Below are positions 42,803 through 52,334 of a DNA stretch of 64,000 nucleotides, one piece after another (position 1 is the stretch's first letter; every line of letters begins with the position of its first letter). Origin of the DNA: Pseudoalteromonas arabiensis (lineage in GTDB: Bacteria > Pseudomonadota > Gammaproteobacteria > Enterobacterales > Alteromonadaceae). The notes below the pieces were generated by a model. It ran no database searches, had not been told where the DNA came from, and saw nothing but the letters and a program-made list of their open reading frames with translations. The position numbers were made by a program, and so were the translations under genes. Where the stretch lies: the NCBI RefSeq assembly GCF_001550155.1, contig NZ_LRUF01000021.1:570121-634120 (forward strand), in the 5' to 3' direction.

Positions 42803-44050
42803 TTAAATAAAACTTCCCGCTAGGTGTGAGCCATAATAACCCGCTGTATAGGCTATTAATAAATACAGCGACATTTTTAAATAACTCATAAACGTTAATG
42901 CTTTGACTTTACTCATCGCAATAATACCCGCGGCAGACCCAATAATAAGCATTGAACCACCAACCCCTGTTGCATAAGTAAATGACAGCCATTGCTGAGG
43001 GCTCATAACAATGTCGGCTTTGAGTAATGCAGCTGTTAGTGGCACGTTATCAACCGCAGCCGACAACAAGCCCATTAAGTAATTCGCATACTCAGGAGCC
43101 ATAAGCTCATATAAATGTGTAAATTGAGATAACACACCCACTTCTTTCAGTGCACCAACTAACAGTAATACCCCAACGAAGAACAACAGTGTGTCGTATT
43201 CAATCTCACGAATATAGTCGATGATTTTTTTGTTTACGTCTTTTTTGCGCATCAAAAATTGCGCAACCAAAAACATTAATGATAAACCAAATAAAAAGGT
43301 TAATAACGGTGGCACACTATAAAGAACGCTCAAAGTTAAGGTGGCAATAATGGTCGAGAAAAAGATAACCGCAATGGTAATGTCGGTTTTTTCAATACGA
43401 CGAGCCATTTGCTTTTCAAATACCACATTACCTGACATTCCTGCTGATAACATCACAGCCAGTAATGCGACGCTTGCAAGCGAAGGCACAATAAGTAATA
43501 ACAAGTTACCAATAGTGACTTTTTCATCGAGGAATATCATTAAGGTCGTTACATCACCTGTAATAAGCGATACCCCACCCGAGTTCACACTAAATACAAT
43601 TAAGGTGGCATATTTTATTAATTTTTTAGGGTCTAATTTCAGTGACATCACCACCGCAAGCGAGATTAAAGTCGCGGTTATGTTGTCTGAAATCGATGAA
43701 AATAAAAACGCAAAACCACCAATCAAAAACATCAGCTTCCGTTCACTGATTTGATTTGGCATAATTTTATGCACAATATTTTGAATAAACCCTTTCGAGT
43801 TTAAATAAGCGACAAAGGTCATTGCAGCCATAAGAAATAACCACAACGTCGCTATTTCTAAAATATTATGATCAAGTTGATGTTGGATAGTTTCTGGGGT
43901 TTGCCCATGAATTGGAGAGATAAACAAGATAATCCAGCATAAAGTGCCAAAAAAAAGCGTCGTTTTGGCCTTGTTTACATGGATAATATCCTCTATAACG
44001 ATAAGCAAAAATGCCACCGCTATCAGGGTTAGGATAAGTGGGGTTACCAT
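42803..44050 (-). CDS. nhaD: NhaD-type Na+/H+ antiporter
   Basis: This 415-aa protein has 11-13 TM helices and belongs to the ion transporter superfamily. The start IALVAFLLIVIEDIIHVNKAKTTL-type region, the FSSISDNITATLISLAVV segment and SAAVDNVPLTAALLKADI are the hallmark Asn/Asp-rich blocks of NhaD. Marine bacteria use it for sodium export at high pH and salt. Single gene with its own terminator. Confidence 0.9.
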   Translation of the reverse strand: MVTPLILTLIAVAFLLIVIEDIIHVNKAKTTLFFGTLCWIILFISPIHGQTPETIQHQLDHNILEIATLWLFLMAAMTFVAYLNSKGFIQNIVHKIMPNQISERKLMFLIGGFAFLFSSISDNITATLISLAVVMSLKLDPKKLIKYATLIVFSVNSGGVSLITGDVTTLMIFLDEKVTIGNLLLLIVPSLASVALLAVMLSAGMSGNVVFEKQMARRIEKTDITIAVIFFSTIIATLTLSVLYSVPPLLTFLFGLSLMFLVAQFLMRKKDVNKKIIDYIREIEYDTLLFFVGVLLLVGALKEVGVLSQFTHLYELMAPEYANYLMGLLSAAVDNVPLTAALLKADIVMSPQQWLSFTYATGVGGSMLIIGSAAGIIAMSKVKALTFMSYLKMSLYLLIAYTAGYYGSHLAGSFI

Positions 44051-44198
44051 GGTGTTTGAACAACCTTTATAATAATGTAAAAATTGTAATTCGAGTGTTT
44101 CGGCGCGGATTCTAGCAGTATCTAAGTCATAAAACTATTCTCAATTAGATAAATTACTACTAAACGCTAACACCAAAATTTTGATTTACTGGAGCCAT

Positions 44199-45473
44199 AT
44201 GATCCCAGCTAAAAAGTTATTAAATACCCTTACAGAGCATTGGGGGGTGTTAGAACTATTATTTAAACGTTTTAAGATGGCTGATTTCAGCTTAAAAGAC
44301 GTACAAAATGCGATAAAACAAAAACAGCCAAGCTGGTCAAATGAACGTATTTATAAAGAAACAAATCGTTTATTAAATCAAGATATCATTATTCCTCTTG
44401 CGAAGTCGTCACAATTAGAAATCAACCGTGCTATCGCTGATTTTGCGACCTTTTTATTGCAAGAAGAACATTTGGGTCTTGCCCAAGAAATCAGCGTATT
44501 AGTTGATGACTTAGCGCGCCTAGGCAACCGCCTTGCCAAAGCGGGTGAAATAGAAGATTACGACGAGCTTCGCCGTTTCAGCCGGATTATGGATGATCGG
44601 GTACGCAAAATAATGAAGTTGTTTGCCCATAATGAAAATGCGATTTTAAACATTGTTGAGCAAGCGAAAGCTGACAACGCCGTGCAATCTTTGCAAAAAC
44701 GCTATCAAGCAGTAATCGAAGCGTTTGATGAATACATTGAACCTATGCTTGAAATGGTTGATATTCGTGGTGACTTCCACGCGTGCTTTAACACCATCGA
44801 AGCGCAAATTAGCGCGCAAATCGAGCAAATTGACCGTCTTGGTAAGTCATATCAAGACAAACGGATGCTTGAGCAATTACGTACCCGTATTCTAGAAATG
44901 CATTTAGTTGGCCGTGAAAGTTTACGCAAAAGCGCCGATATGTTGATGCCACTGCGTGAAGAGTTACGACGCAACAACCTAATTACTCGCCAAGCGGCCA
45001 AAGTGCTTGGTTTAGTGCGTAAAAATGGCGTCGATAACATGTTAAGTGCAGTACAGCCTAACTTTGTCTCAGACGCACAGCGTTTTTCACTTGGGCAACA
45101 ACGTCATATCGTGGCCTATATGGCAGGCTTAGTTGACTTTGAACACGATGAATATCAGCTTCCTGAACATGATGACGTGCCTGCCTATCAAAGCCCGCAT
45201 ATCCCTGATTACAACGACGTTAAAACACAATTTAAAAAACGCTTCAAAAAAGCCAGCAAAAAAGCTCAGCCGCTGCTTAATTTCTTAGATGAAAGCTACC
45301 CAGATTTAGAAGCAGACGAAATGCTGTTCTTGTATCAAAAATTAATTAGCGATGGCGACCTTGAAATCAGCCAAAGCCAAGAGAAAGTAAAAATAAAAAT
45401 TGCCCAGCAACACTTCTCTCTTTACCCATTTAACTCATCGATTGCTGACGATAAAAAAGCAACAGAGCAATAA
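44199..45473 (+). CDS. mksF: MksF, kleisin-like subunit of the Mks condensin (JetA family)
   Basis: This protein of about 424 aa is mostly helical with an N-terminal winged-helix part (ELLFKRFKMADFSLKDVQNAI) and an acidic C-terminal region (YPDLEADEMLFLYQKLI). It matches MukF/MksF/JetA in order and size and would bridge the heads of MksB. I use the ATG at 44199 because GGAG is eight bases upstream; the TTG at 44181 has none. The operon continues with mksE after two bases. Confidence 0.85.
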   Translation: MIPAKKLLNTLTEHWGVLELLFKRFKMADFSLKDVQNAIKQKQPSWSNERIYKETNRLLNQDIIIPLAKSSQLEINRAIADFATFLLQEEHLGLAQEISVLVDDLARLGNRLAKAGEIEDYDELRRFSRIMDDRVRKIMKLFAHNENAILNIVEQAKADNAVQSLQKRYQAVIEAFDEYIEPMLEMVDIRGDFHACFNTIEAQISAQIEQIDRLGKSYQDKRMLEQLRTRILEMHLVGRESLRKSADMLMPLREELRRNNLITRQAAKVLGLVRKNGVDNMLSAVQPNFVSDAQRFSLGQQRHIVAYMAGLVDFEHDEYQLPEHDDVPAYQSPHIPDYNDVKTQFKKRFKKASKKAQPLLNFLDESYPDLEADEMLFLYQKLISDGDLEISQSQEKVKIKIAQQHFSLYPFNSSIADDKKATEQ

Positions 45474-45475
45474 CC

Positions 45476-46021
45476 ATGACAGATATTAATTTAGATGATT
45501 TAACACATCTGCAAGCTATTAATAAAAAGCTCACATCAGGCTACCACATTAGCGAACAAGACACGCTGATGTGGCAAGAGCTTGATCAACACATTGACGC
45601 TTACCGTGCGTTATTTAATGCCCTTGGCCATGACCTACAACATGATAGCCGTGGCTTTTACTATTTTGGCAGCGACGAAAGCACCCCAAACATGGGGAAA
45701 ATTTCGCGTGCCATCGCACTGACTATCTACATCTTGATTGAGCACTATGCCAATACCGGTAAAGATCCAATGCGTGCCTTGTTTGACGAGGTAAACGACC
45801 TTGAACTAATGCAAACCTTAGTGCAAATCAACAAACACTTGTTTGATCAATTAGAAATCTTCTCAGGCTCAGATTTACGTAAAGACGTGTACCTTCGCAT
45901 GGTGCGTTTAGGCCTTGCTCGCGAAGTAGAAAACGGCTTTATGTTGCAAGCACCTATTTATCGTTATATCGATGCATTAATGGAAGTAAACGAAGAAACC
46001 TACCTAGGAGAGGACGAATAA
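45476..46021 (+). CDS. mksE: MksE, KITE-type subunit of the Mks condensin (JetB family)
   Basis: This 181-aa protein binds the kleisin and regulates the ATPase. It has MksE/JetB features: IALTIYILIEHY, then VRLGLAREVENGFMLQAPIYRYIDAL with a winged-helix look. Its stop codon overlaps the mksB start (ATAATG). Length is close to the P. aeruginosa subunit. It shows no nuclease motif. Confidence 0.85.
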   Translation: MTDINLDDLTHLQAINKKLTSGYHISEQDTLMWQELDQHIDAYRALFNALGHDLQHDSRGFYYFGSDESTPNMGKISRAIALTIYILIEHYANTGKDPMRALFDEVNDLELMQTLVQINKHLFDQLEIFSGSDLRKDVYLRMVRLGLAREVENGFMLQAPIYRYIDALMEVNEETYLGEDE

Positions 46022-48807
46022 TGCAAAGCCAAAGCCTTTACGGACTCAGCAAACTTGCGCTTTTAAATACCGCTGGCTATGCAAAATGCGTGATCCCTCT
46101 GGATAAAAGCAGCTCAATTTGTGCACCCAATAATACTGGTAAAAGCTCGGTGATTAATGCCCTGCAATTTCCACTGATTAATGATTTACGCCTAACAGAA
46201 TGGGATGGCCACGATTTAGACGAAACCCGAAAATTCTACTTTTCGTCAGATCAATCCTATATTTTACTCGAAGCCGATTTACCTAATGGCCCTGTAGTGA
46301 TTGGTGTTGCTGGCCTTGGTAAAATTGCCGGTTATGCGCATCAGTTTTTTTGCTATCAAGGTAAATTAGACCTTGAGCACTACACCCAAGGCAAAACCAT
46401 TGTAAAATTCACCAAGCTTTTTAATCACTTAAAAGAGCAAGGTTTCAATCCAATTGAATTAAAAGCGCAAGAGCTAAACGCCCTACTTACTGGTGGCGCA
46501 ACCCCGTTTGATGGCGATATCAATTTAAAGATGATCCCACTTAATAACGTACAAGACTCAGCGATTTACAAAGAGATTTTCCGCCGTATCCTTAACTTGC
46601 ATAAATTAGGTGCCAGTGATGTTAAGCGCTTTATGCTACGTGTTTTTGAACGTCATATGTCAAACTCACGGGTCGATTTTTATGAAGTGTGGCGACGTTC
46701 ATTCGATAAAGTGAATCGCGCTAAACGTGAATTAAAAGCCCTTGAGTCAATGCAAGAGCCAATCGCCGCCCTTGAATCTATGCTTGAAAACCAAACGGTT
46801 TTAAAAGGCAAACTTGCAGCCTATGCGCCAAAAATTGACCAAGCACTGATTGACTTTGAAACCTATCAACAAGAGCAACTCACTGAGCTGAATATAGCCC
46901 TTGAAGATATCGAGCACGAAAAGCATGAGTTTGACCAAAAGCAGCAGCTGTATATTCAGCAATCCCGTGATATTGAGCGTAAACAAACTCAAATTGAACA
47001 GTGGTTTTTAGACTATCGAGCGCTTAAATCTGAATTTGAACTAGTTAACAAGGCCACTTTAAAAGTAAGCCTTACGCAGCTTAAGCAAGATTATGAATCG
47101 CTATCGCATTCATTGAGCAGTGCCCAAGGTCAAAGCTTGCACACGCTAGATTACCGTATTAGCGAAACACAAAAGCAAATTAAGAGCTTAAAACTACAGC
47201 TGAAGAACCTCGAGTTCAATTTATTCACCCGTATGCGTGAAGATTTATCTTTGAAAGAAGTTGAAGAGATTTCGCGTATTCTAAACCCTGATATCTTATC
47301 ATTTGCCACCACCAGCAATGGTGATGTTGAGATCACAGACGAAGATGCCTTTGGTGAATTTTTAGAGCAGTTATCGGCAAATGTGAAAGGCGGTGTACTG
47401 ACTCTTCCTGGCGCAAGCATTAAACTTAAAAAGCTAAGTCCTGTGCAAATGCAAACAGGTGAAAATAAAGAGCAACTAACCGCGCAACTCGCCGCCCTTG
47501 AAAACTCACTAAAAGAGTTTAAACAACAGCGCGAAGTGGCTGCTAATGTCGCCGAAAAGCAAAAAGAAAAAGATGCCTTATATGATGAACTAATGGCCTC
47601 TGAAGAAGCCTTAAAACGCTTTGAACAATTTGAAGTGATGCAGCAATCAGTCGATGCGCAAACTTTGCTAAAAGAGCAATTAAATTCAGAGCGCGAACAA
47701 GTTGACGACTACCTGCAAGACATTCAAAAGAACAGTGGCTCAATTAGCGACCGTCGTTCAATTATCAAGTCGAAAAAAGATTTGCTTGCGCGCCAAGCTG
47801 ACCGCCTACGCCAAGTTAAATCTGAGCGTATCGATCACACGCTTGATTTTTACTCTGGCAAAGTGACTCCATACATGATTGAAATCAGTATTGATTTTGA
47901 TAACTTAAGCGATCTCATCCATCACTTTAACAAAGACTGCCAAGAGCTACGTAACTTTGATATCAACGTACGTAACACCTACATGCATATTTACAATGCG
48001 GGTATTACTAAATTTGATAACGAAAACGATGAGTTTACTAAATACGAAAAGCTTATTAGCGCGTTTCATAACATTGATAACGAGCGTGATGCCGTTGAGC
48101 GTCAAGGTCGTGTTGCGTTAACCGAAGTCGCCGCCACCATTAAAGGCTTGCGCGAAGACTTAGACCGCCTACGCCGCGAAATGAATAGCTTTAATAAAGG
48201 GATTAGCCAACACCGAATCTCTAACCTTCAAGCATTCAAAATTAATGTTATTCCGCGCAAGATGCTGGTTGATAGCATTGATACCATTATCAGTACCTCA
48301 AATCAGTTTGAGCAAGGCGATACCCTCGATTTATTAAGCCAAGAGCCTTATAGCGAATCTGCGGTAAACGAAGCAAAAGATCATTTAATTAAGCTTGCTT
48401 CAGAAAAAGCCGGTTTAACACTGACCGACTTATTCGATATTCGTTTTGAAGTGGTGAATCGTGCGGGTGACACTGAGCACTTCGAAAAAATCGATTCAGC
48501 AGGTTCTAACGGTACACGTATCACTATTAAACTATTATGCGGCATGCTATTCATTCGCTATCTATTAAGTGATCAAGAACAAAACCTGTATCGTATTCCT
48601 ATTTATATTGATGAAGCGGCAGATATCGACCCACAAAACCAAAAAGCAATTATCGAAACGGCTCTGAGCTTTGGTTTTGTGCCGATTTTTGCTTCTGTTA
48701 AACCACAAGTAAGTTGCGACTACATTGTACCTATTCGTACAGTAAAAGATGGCGCGCAAAACTGGGTAGACGAAAAAGACTGGATCGAAGTAGAACACAG
48801 TACTTAA
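46021..48807 (+). CDS. mksB: MksB, SMC-like ATPase of the Mks condensin (JetC family)
   Basis: This 928-aa protein has an N-terminal head with Walker A in CAPNNTGKSSVINAL and long coiled-coil arms (about 250-720) around a short hinge at about 420-480. The C-terminal head has Walker B in IPIYIDEAADIDPQ and SNGTRITIKLLCG in place of a signature. ATP hydrolysis would drive DNA loop extrusion. The system matches MksBEF and the Wadjet core JetABC. The gene after it is a lipoprotein gene, not the Toprim nuclease mksG/jetD. Confidence 0.88.
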   Translation: MQSQSLYGLSKLALLNTAGYAKCVIPLDKSSSICAPNNTGKSSVINALQFPLINDLRLTEWDGHDLDETRKFYFSSDQSYILLEADLPNGPVVIGVAGLGKIAGYAHQFFCYQGKLDLEHYTQGKTIVKFTKLFNHLKEQGFNPIELKAQELNALLTGGATPFDGDINLKMIPLNNVQDSAIYKEIFRRILNLHKLGASDVKRFMLRVFERHMSNSRVDFYEVWRRSFDKVNRAKRELKALESMQEPIAALESMLENQTVLKGKLAAYAPKIDQALIDFETYQQEQLTELNIALEDIEHEKHEFDQKQQLYIQQSRDIERKQTQIEQWFLDYRALKSEFELVNKATLKVSLTQLKQDYESLSHSLSSAQGQSLHTLDYRISETQKQIKSLKLQLKNLEFNLFTRMREDLSLKEVEEISRILNPDILSFATTSNGDVEITDEDAFGEFLEQLSANVKGGVLTLPGASIKLKKLSPVQMQTGENKEQLTAQLAALENSLKEFKQQREVAANVAEKQKEKDALYDELMASEEALKRFEQFEVMQQSVDAQTLLKEQLNSEREQVDDYLQDIQKNSGSISDRRSIIKSKKDLLARQADRLRQVKSERIDHTLDFYSGKVTPYMIEISIDFDNLSDLIHHFNKDCQELRNFDINVRNTYMHIYNAGITKFDNENDEFTKYEKLISAFHNIDNERDAVERQGRVALTEVAATIKGLREDLDRLRREMNSFNKGISQHRISNLQAFKINVIPRKMLVDSIDTIISTSNQFEQGDTLDLLSQEPYSESAVNEAKDHLIKLASEKAGLTLTDLFDIRFEVVNRAGDTEHFEKIDSAGSNGTRITIKLLCGMLFIRYLLSDQEQNLYRIPIYIDEAADIDPQNQKAIIETALSFGFVPIFASVKPQVSCDYIVPIRTVKDGAQNWVDEKDWIEVEHST

Positions 48808-48954
48808 TACAACATGTCATGGATGACAGCATTTACAATCAATTACAGTACTTTTTTTGAAATGTGCCATAGTAAATAAATAATCATTCAGTTGAATTAT
48901 TTTTGTGTTATGTTATCAAATAAGTAGTGGAAATTTTGCCAAGGAGCAAACAGT

Positions 48955-49503
48955 ATGAAAAACTTATTAATCGCCACGGCTGTATTACTTTTAGCGGCTT
49001 GCGCCAAAACCCCTGATTGGGATTACGACAAATCAGCAGACTTTAGCAACTATCAAACTTTCTCTTGGGTTCCTAACGCGAGCCTAACTAAGAATGTTGC
49101 AAACTACCAAATTAGCCCGTTAATGGAAAAACGTGTACGTGAAGCCGTTAATGCTGAGCTTGAAAAAAGCGGTATGAAACTTGTTGATATGGCACAAGCA
49201 GATGTACTTATTAACTACCATGCATCGGTTGATAAAAAAATCGACGTTGATACCTTTAATGTCGGTTACGGCGCACGCTGGAACTATTGGGGCATGGGTT
49301 ACAACACGCAAACAACTACTCGCGAGTATGAAGTAGGCACACTGATTTTAGACGTGGTAGACCGCGCTTCTAACCAACTAGTTTGGCGTGGTGCAAAAGA
49401 AGGTCGTTTGCAAAAGAACCAAACACCTGAAAAACGCACTGAGATAATTAAAGAGACAGTTGCTAATATTCTAAGTAACTTCCCACCTAAACCGCAGCAG
49501 TAA
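48955..49503 (+). CDS. DUF4136 lipoprotein
   Basis: This 182-aa protein has a lipobox LAAC (Cys16), then DYDKSADFSNYQTFSWV, the entry sequence typical of DUF4136, and DVLINYHAS in the middle. Function of the family is unknown. It is anchored to the periplasmic face of a membrane. Strong RBS AAGGAG. Ends in a terminator at 49522-49546. Confidence 0.85.
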   Translation: MKNLLIATAVLLLAACAKTPDWDYDKSADFSNYQTFSWVPNASLTKNVANYQISPLMEKRVREAVNAELEKSGMKLVDMAQADVLINYHASVDKKIDVDTFNVGYGARWNYWGMGYNTQTTTREYEVGTLILDVVDRASNQLVWRGAKEGRLQKNQTPEKRTEIIKETVANILSNFPPKPQQ

Positions 49504-49521
49504 AGTGTTAACACATCGTTT

Positions 49522-49546
49522 AAAAGCTCACGAATTGTGAGCTTTT
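49522..49546 (+). terminator. Terminator after the DUF4136 gene
   Basis: AAAAGCTCAC (49522-49531) pairs with GTGAGCTTTT (49537-49546) around five bases, followed by more T residues. Confidence 0.8.
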
Positions 49547-49637
49547 TTGTTTGTGATGATTAAAGTTTGCTATGATGCTGAAAGTAACTCTAAATGGAAT
49601 TAGAGGTCTTAGAGAAAAAGACCCAAAAAGGAATAAA

Positions 49638-49937
49638 ATGAAATTAACTTGCCCAAACTGTAAAACTAAAATAGCGACTAAAGATATAAAAAAGGTTAAC
49701 AAAAACAGCCTCTTTATTGAAAATCAATGTCCCTCTTGTCACGCATGGTTTTGCTTAAATAAAACACAGACGATTTTAAAAATCGTTGGTATATCTCTAT
49801 TGTTAATAACGAGCTTACTTAATATTTTTAATATTAAAACTGAATATAGCCTAGCTTTTTCAGTCATTGGTTTTATAGGCATTTTTATTGCGCTCATCAT
49901 CACTTTTTTTGGCAAATATGATGCGGTTAAAAAATAA
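49638..49937 (+). CDS. Zinc-ribbon membrane protein, 99 aa
   Basis: An N-terminal zinc ribbon (CPNC and CPSC, 27 residues apart) is followed by two TM helices (about 50-68 and 74-94). I use the ATG at 49638, which has AAAAGGA upstream; the longer frame starts at 49572 without an RBS. Function unknown. Its end overlaps the next gene by 20 bp, so the two are likely made together. Confidence 0.7.
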   Translation: MKLTCPNCKTKIATKDIKKVNKNSLFIENQCPSCHAWFCLNKTQTILKIVGISLLLITSLLNIFNIKTEYSLAFSVIGFIGIFIALIITFFGKYDAVKK

Positions 49938-50262
49938 AAGAAAGTTAAAAGTAAAGTATGCTGATATCAGTGATACTAGAGTACTACTGAATCAAATCGC
50001 CTTTACATTATTTTTATGGGTCACGGGAGTTACCTTAATAACTCTTGCTATAAGATTCATCTATGAAGGTTATATTTTGACTCCTACAGATTACCGAACC
50101 GACTCTGACATTTATTTTTTCTCGACGAACCCCTTATCATATGTCTTTAATCTCCTTTTTTACTTAGGGGGTGGCGCTTATTGTTTAGCAGCGCCCTATC
50201 TTTTTAGAAAACACTTTCCCCGCAAGAAAGACCAAAAATCAAATCACAGAAATACAAAGTAA
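49918..50262 (+). CDS. Two-TM hypothetical protein, partner of the zinc-ribbon protein
   Basis: This protein of about 114 aa has a basic start (MMRLKNKRKLKV), TM helices at about 25-47 and 72-92, and a basic tail. Tandem ATGs at 49918 and 49921 are both possible; the longer frame to 49888 reads through the zinc-ribbon gene. No family recognised. Translational coupling with the preceding gene suggests a complex. Confidence 0.6.
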   Translation: MMRLKNKRKLKVKYADISDTRVLLNQIAFTLFLWVTGVTLITLAIRFIYEGYILTPTDYRTDSDIYFFSTNPLSYVFNLLFYLGGGAYCLAAPYLFRKHFPRKKDQKSNHRNTK

Positions 50263-50392
50263 GTTTACTAAAACTAAACGCCATTTTAGTTGATCGCGCC
50301 CTGAAGTGACCCCCAGCATGGCTTTTTATTACCTATTGAAATCTGGTTGGAGTGGTATAACTGAGTGATTCAGATACAATAGCCGCAATTTT

Positions 50393-50419
50393 GCAGTGAG
50401 CGCCTATAGTGTTCACTGC
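50393..50419 (+). promoter_or_regulatory. Dyad upstream of the TonB-dependent receptor gene
   Basis: GCAGTGA (50393-50399) and TCACTGC (50413-50419) form an inverted repeat about 35 bp upstream of the receptor start. It may be an operator or a leader hairpin. It is neither a Fur box nor a cobalamin riboswitch by eye. Confidence 0.35.
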
Positions 50420-50454
50420 CCTAGGTAAATCAAATACATTCAAGAGAGTTTTAG

Positions 50455-52293
50455 ATGGTACGCGCAGTACAGCTTACACTTCCCGCTTTATTCGTCACTT
50501 GCTCAGTGCTAGCAGAAGACGCAAACAATATTGAACAAATCACCGTTGAAGTCTCAGCAACCGCAAATAAGGAACCTGTCGGCACTTTTGATGCGCCTAT
50601 CTCAAATTTAGAATATGACCCCCGTGTAGATTTGCAATCGCGCAACATGGCTGAAGCACAAGCTGATGTAACCATTCGTGGTGGTATTTTCGAAAATACC
50701 GGCTTTCGTGTTGGCAGTAGTACCTTATTCGACCCACAATCGGGTCACTACTTCGCTGAAATTCCTGTTGCGCCACAAATGCTTACCGGCCCTGCCATTT
50801 TAACAGGTGCTGATAACGCACTGTATGGCATGAACAGCTCTGTTGGTACAGTTTCATTTGGCTGGCGCCCTATTACAAGCACTGGGAGTGTTTCACTTGG
50901 CACTGGCACAAATGACTTTAACTTATTAAGCATTCATGCTGCCCACAGCCAAAAGCTTGAAACTATGCCGGATTGGCGGTTAGGGTTTGAAGGTGAGTAT
51001 TCAAACTCACAAAGTGATGGCTCAATTGATAATGGCGATCACGACTTTGAGCGTGCCTCAGCGCGCATTCAACTTGCCAGTGACTCATCACAAACTGATT
51101 TAATGTTCGGACGCCAAGAGAAATTTTTTGGTTGGCCGAACCTTTACACGCCATTTAATTTTAACGAAACCGAAGATCTTGAAACCAAGCTATTGGTGCT
51201 AAACCATAAACAAATGTATGGTGAGAACAATAGTTTTGAAGTAACAGGTTATTATCGTAAACATAACGACCATTACATATTGTCTCGTGAAAACCCAGCT
51301 ATATTTGAAGCATTTCATGAAACCACGGTTAAATCATTGGCACTTTCTGGGCTTCACCGCTTAAATAATCACTATGCAATTAATTATGCTGGGCAATTTA
51401 TTGCTGATTCAATTGAATCAACATCTCTTGAAAACAACTTTACCTCACGCAATTACACGAAACTAAGTATCTTGCCTGAGTACAAGACTGCCCTTGCATC
51501 TAACAAAGAACTTACTGTTCGTGTTGGTGCTGCATTTGATGATACTAACCGTGATAGCTCAGATACCTCTTTTATTGCCGATGCCAGCCTTAAAGTGGTT
51601 AATCAAAATGGCAGTGAACATACTTGGTACGCATCATACGCCGAAGCAACACAAGTACCTGGTTACACCGCAATTGGTGGCAGTGAAACGGGCGGATTAT
51701 TTAGAAGTAACTACAATCTTGAGCGCGAAACGACCGATAACCTTGAGCTAGGTTTATTGATTGAACAGTCATCTTGGCGTTTAGATTCAGCTATCTTCTA
51801 TCGTAAAGATAAAAACCTTACCGATTGGACATATCGCTTTGATGCAACCTCAGCCCGTTTTGCAAACCCAGTTGATATAGACACCTTAGGCGTTGAGTTT
51901 TTGGCGAATAAATCGTTTGAAAACACAGAGCTAATTGCCAGCTACACCTATTTAGAAAAGTCCGAAGACTATGGCACGGCTGATATTGATGCCAGCTTTT
52001 ATGCACTTAACTACCCTGACCACCGTGTAACACTTGGCGCTATATGGCAGCCTATGGATGTACTTGAGCTGCGTATCGATAACGAATGGCGTAAGCAACA
52101 TAGTAACCGCTTACGTAACTCTGACGATGAAGCCTTCTTTACTCAATTAACGCTAAAGTTTACTCCTGCTCAGTTTGAAAATGTATTTGTTACTTTTGCT
52201 GCTGACAACATTTGGGATGAATCTTTTGAAGAAGTCCCAGGTACCCCAGGGCGCGGCGAGCAATATACTCTTAGTGCTACCTATACTTGGTAA
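50455..52293 (+). CDS. TonB-dependent outer-membrane receptor
   Basis: This 612-aa protein has a signal peptide (1 to about 20, ending VLA), a plug domain (about 45-145: QADVTIRGGIFENTGFRVG, NALYGMNSSVGTVSF) and a 22-strand barrel ending in the usual aromatic YTLSATYTW. It takes up a large solute with TonB energy; substrate unknown, and the rather short length resembles BtuB and related receptors. The TonB box may be EQITVEVSA. Ends in a terminator at 52300-52334. Confidence 0.88.
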   Translation: MVRAVQLTLPALFVTCSVLAEDANNIEQITVEVSATANKEPVGTFDAPISNLEYDPRVDLQSRNMAEAQADVTIRGGIFENTGFRVGSSTLFDPQSGHYFAEIPVAPQMLTGPAILTGADNALYGMNSSVGTVSFGWRPITSTGSVSLGTGTNDFNLLSIHAAHSQKLETMPDWRLGFEGEYSNSQSDGSIDNGDHDFERASARIQLASDSSQTDLMFGRQEKFFGWPNLYTPFNFNETEDLETKLLVLNHKQMYGENNSFEVTGYYRKHNDHYILSRENPAIFEAFHETTVKSLALSGLHRLNNHYAINYAGQFIADSIESTSLENNFTSRNYTKLSILPEYKTALASNKELTVRVGAAFDDTNRDSSDTSFIADASLKVVNQNGSEHTWYASYAEATQVPGYTAIGGSETGGLFRSNYNLERETTDNLELGLLIEQSSWRLDSAIFYRKDKNLTDWTYRFDATSARFANPVDIDTLGVEFLANKSFENTELIASYTYLEKSEDYGTADIDASFYALNYPDHRVTLGAIWQPMDVLELRIDNEWRKQHSNRLRNSDDEAFFTQLTLKFTPAQFENVFVTFAADNIWDESFEEVPGTPGRGEQYTLSATYTW

Positions 52294-52299
52294 TCAAAA

Positions 52300-52334
52300 A
52301 CAACAATGCCAGTCAATTTGATTGGCATTGTTGT
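52300..52334. terminator. Bidirectional terminator
   Basis: AACAATGCCA and TGGCATTGTT form the stem around a partially paired GTCAATTTGAT loop. It separates the convergent receptor and CPBP protease genes. Confidence 0.7.

Noticed and set aside
44199..48807. A complete Wadjet plasmid-defence system
   Set aside because: The JetD/MksG nuclease is not next to the three genes in this window, so only the Mks condensin core is claimed.
50263..50454. Cobalamin riboswitch before the TonB-dependent receptor gene
   Set aside because: The conserved B12-box and core are not present; only a simple dyad is seen.
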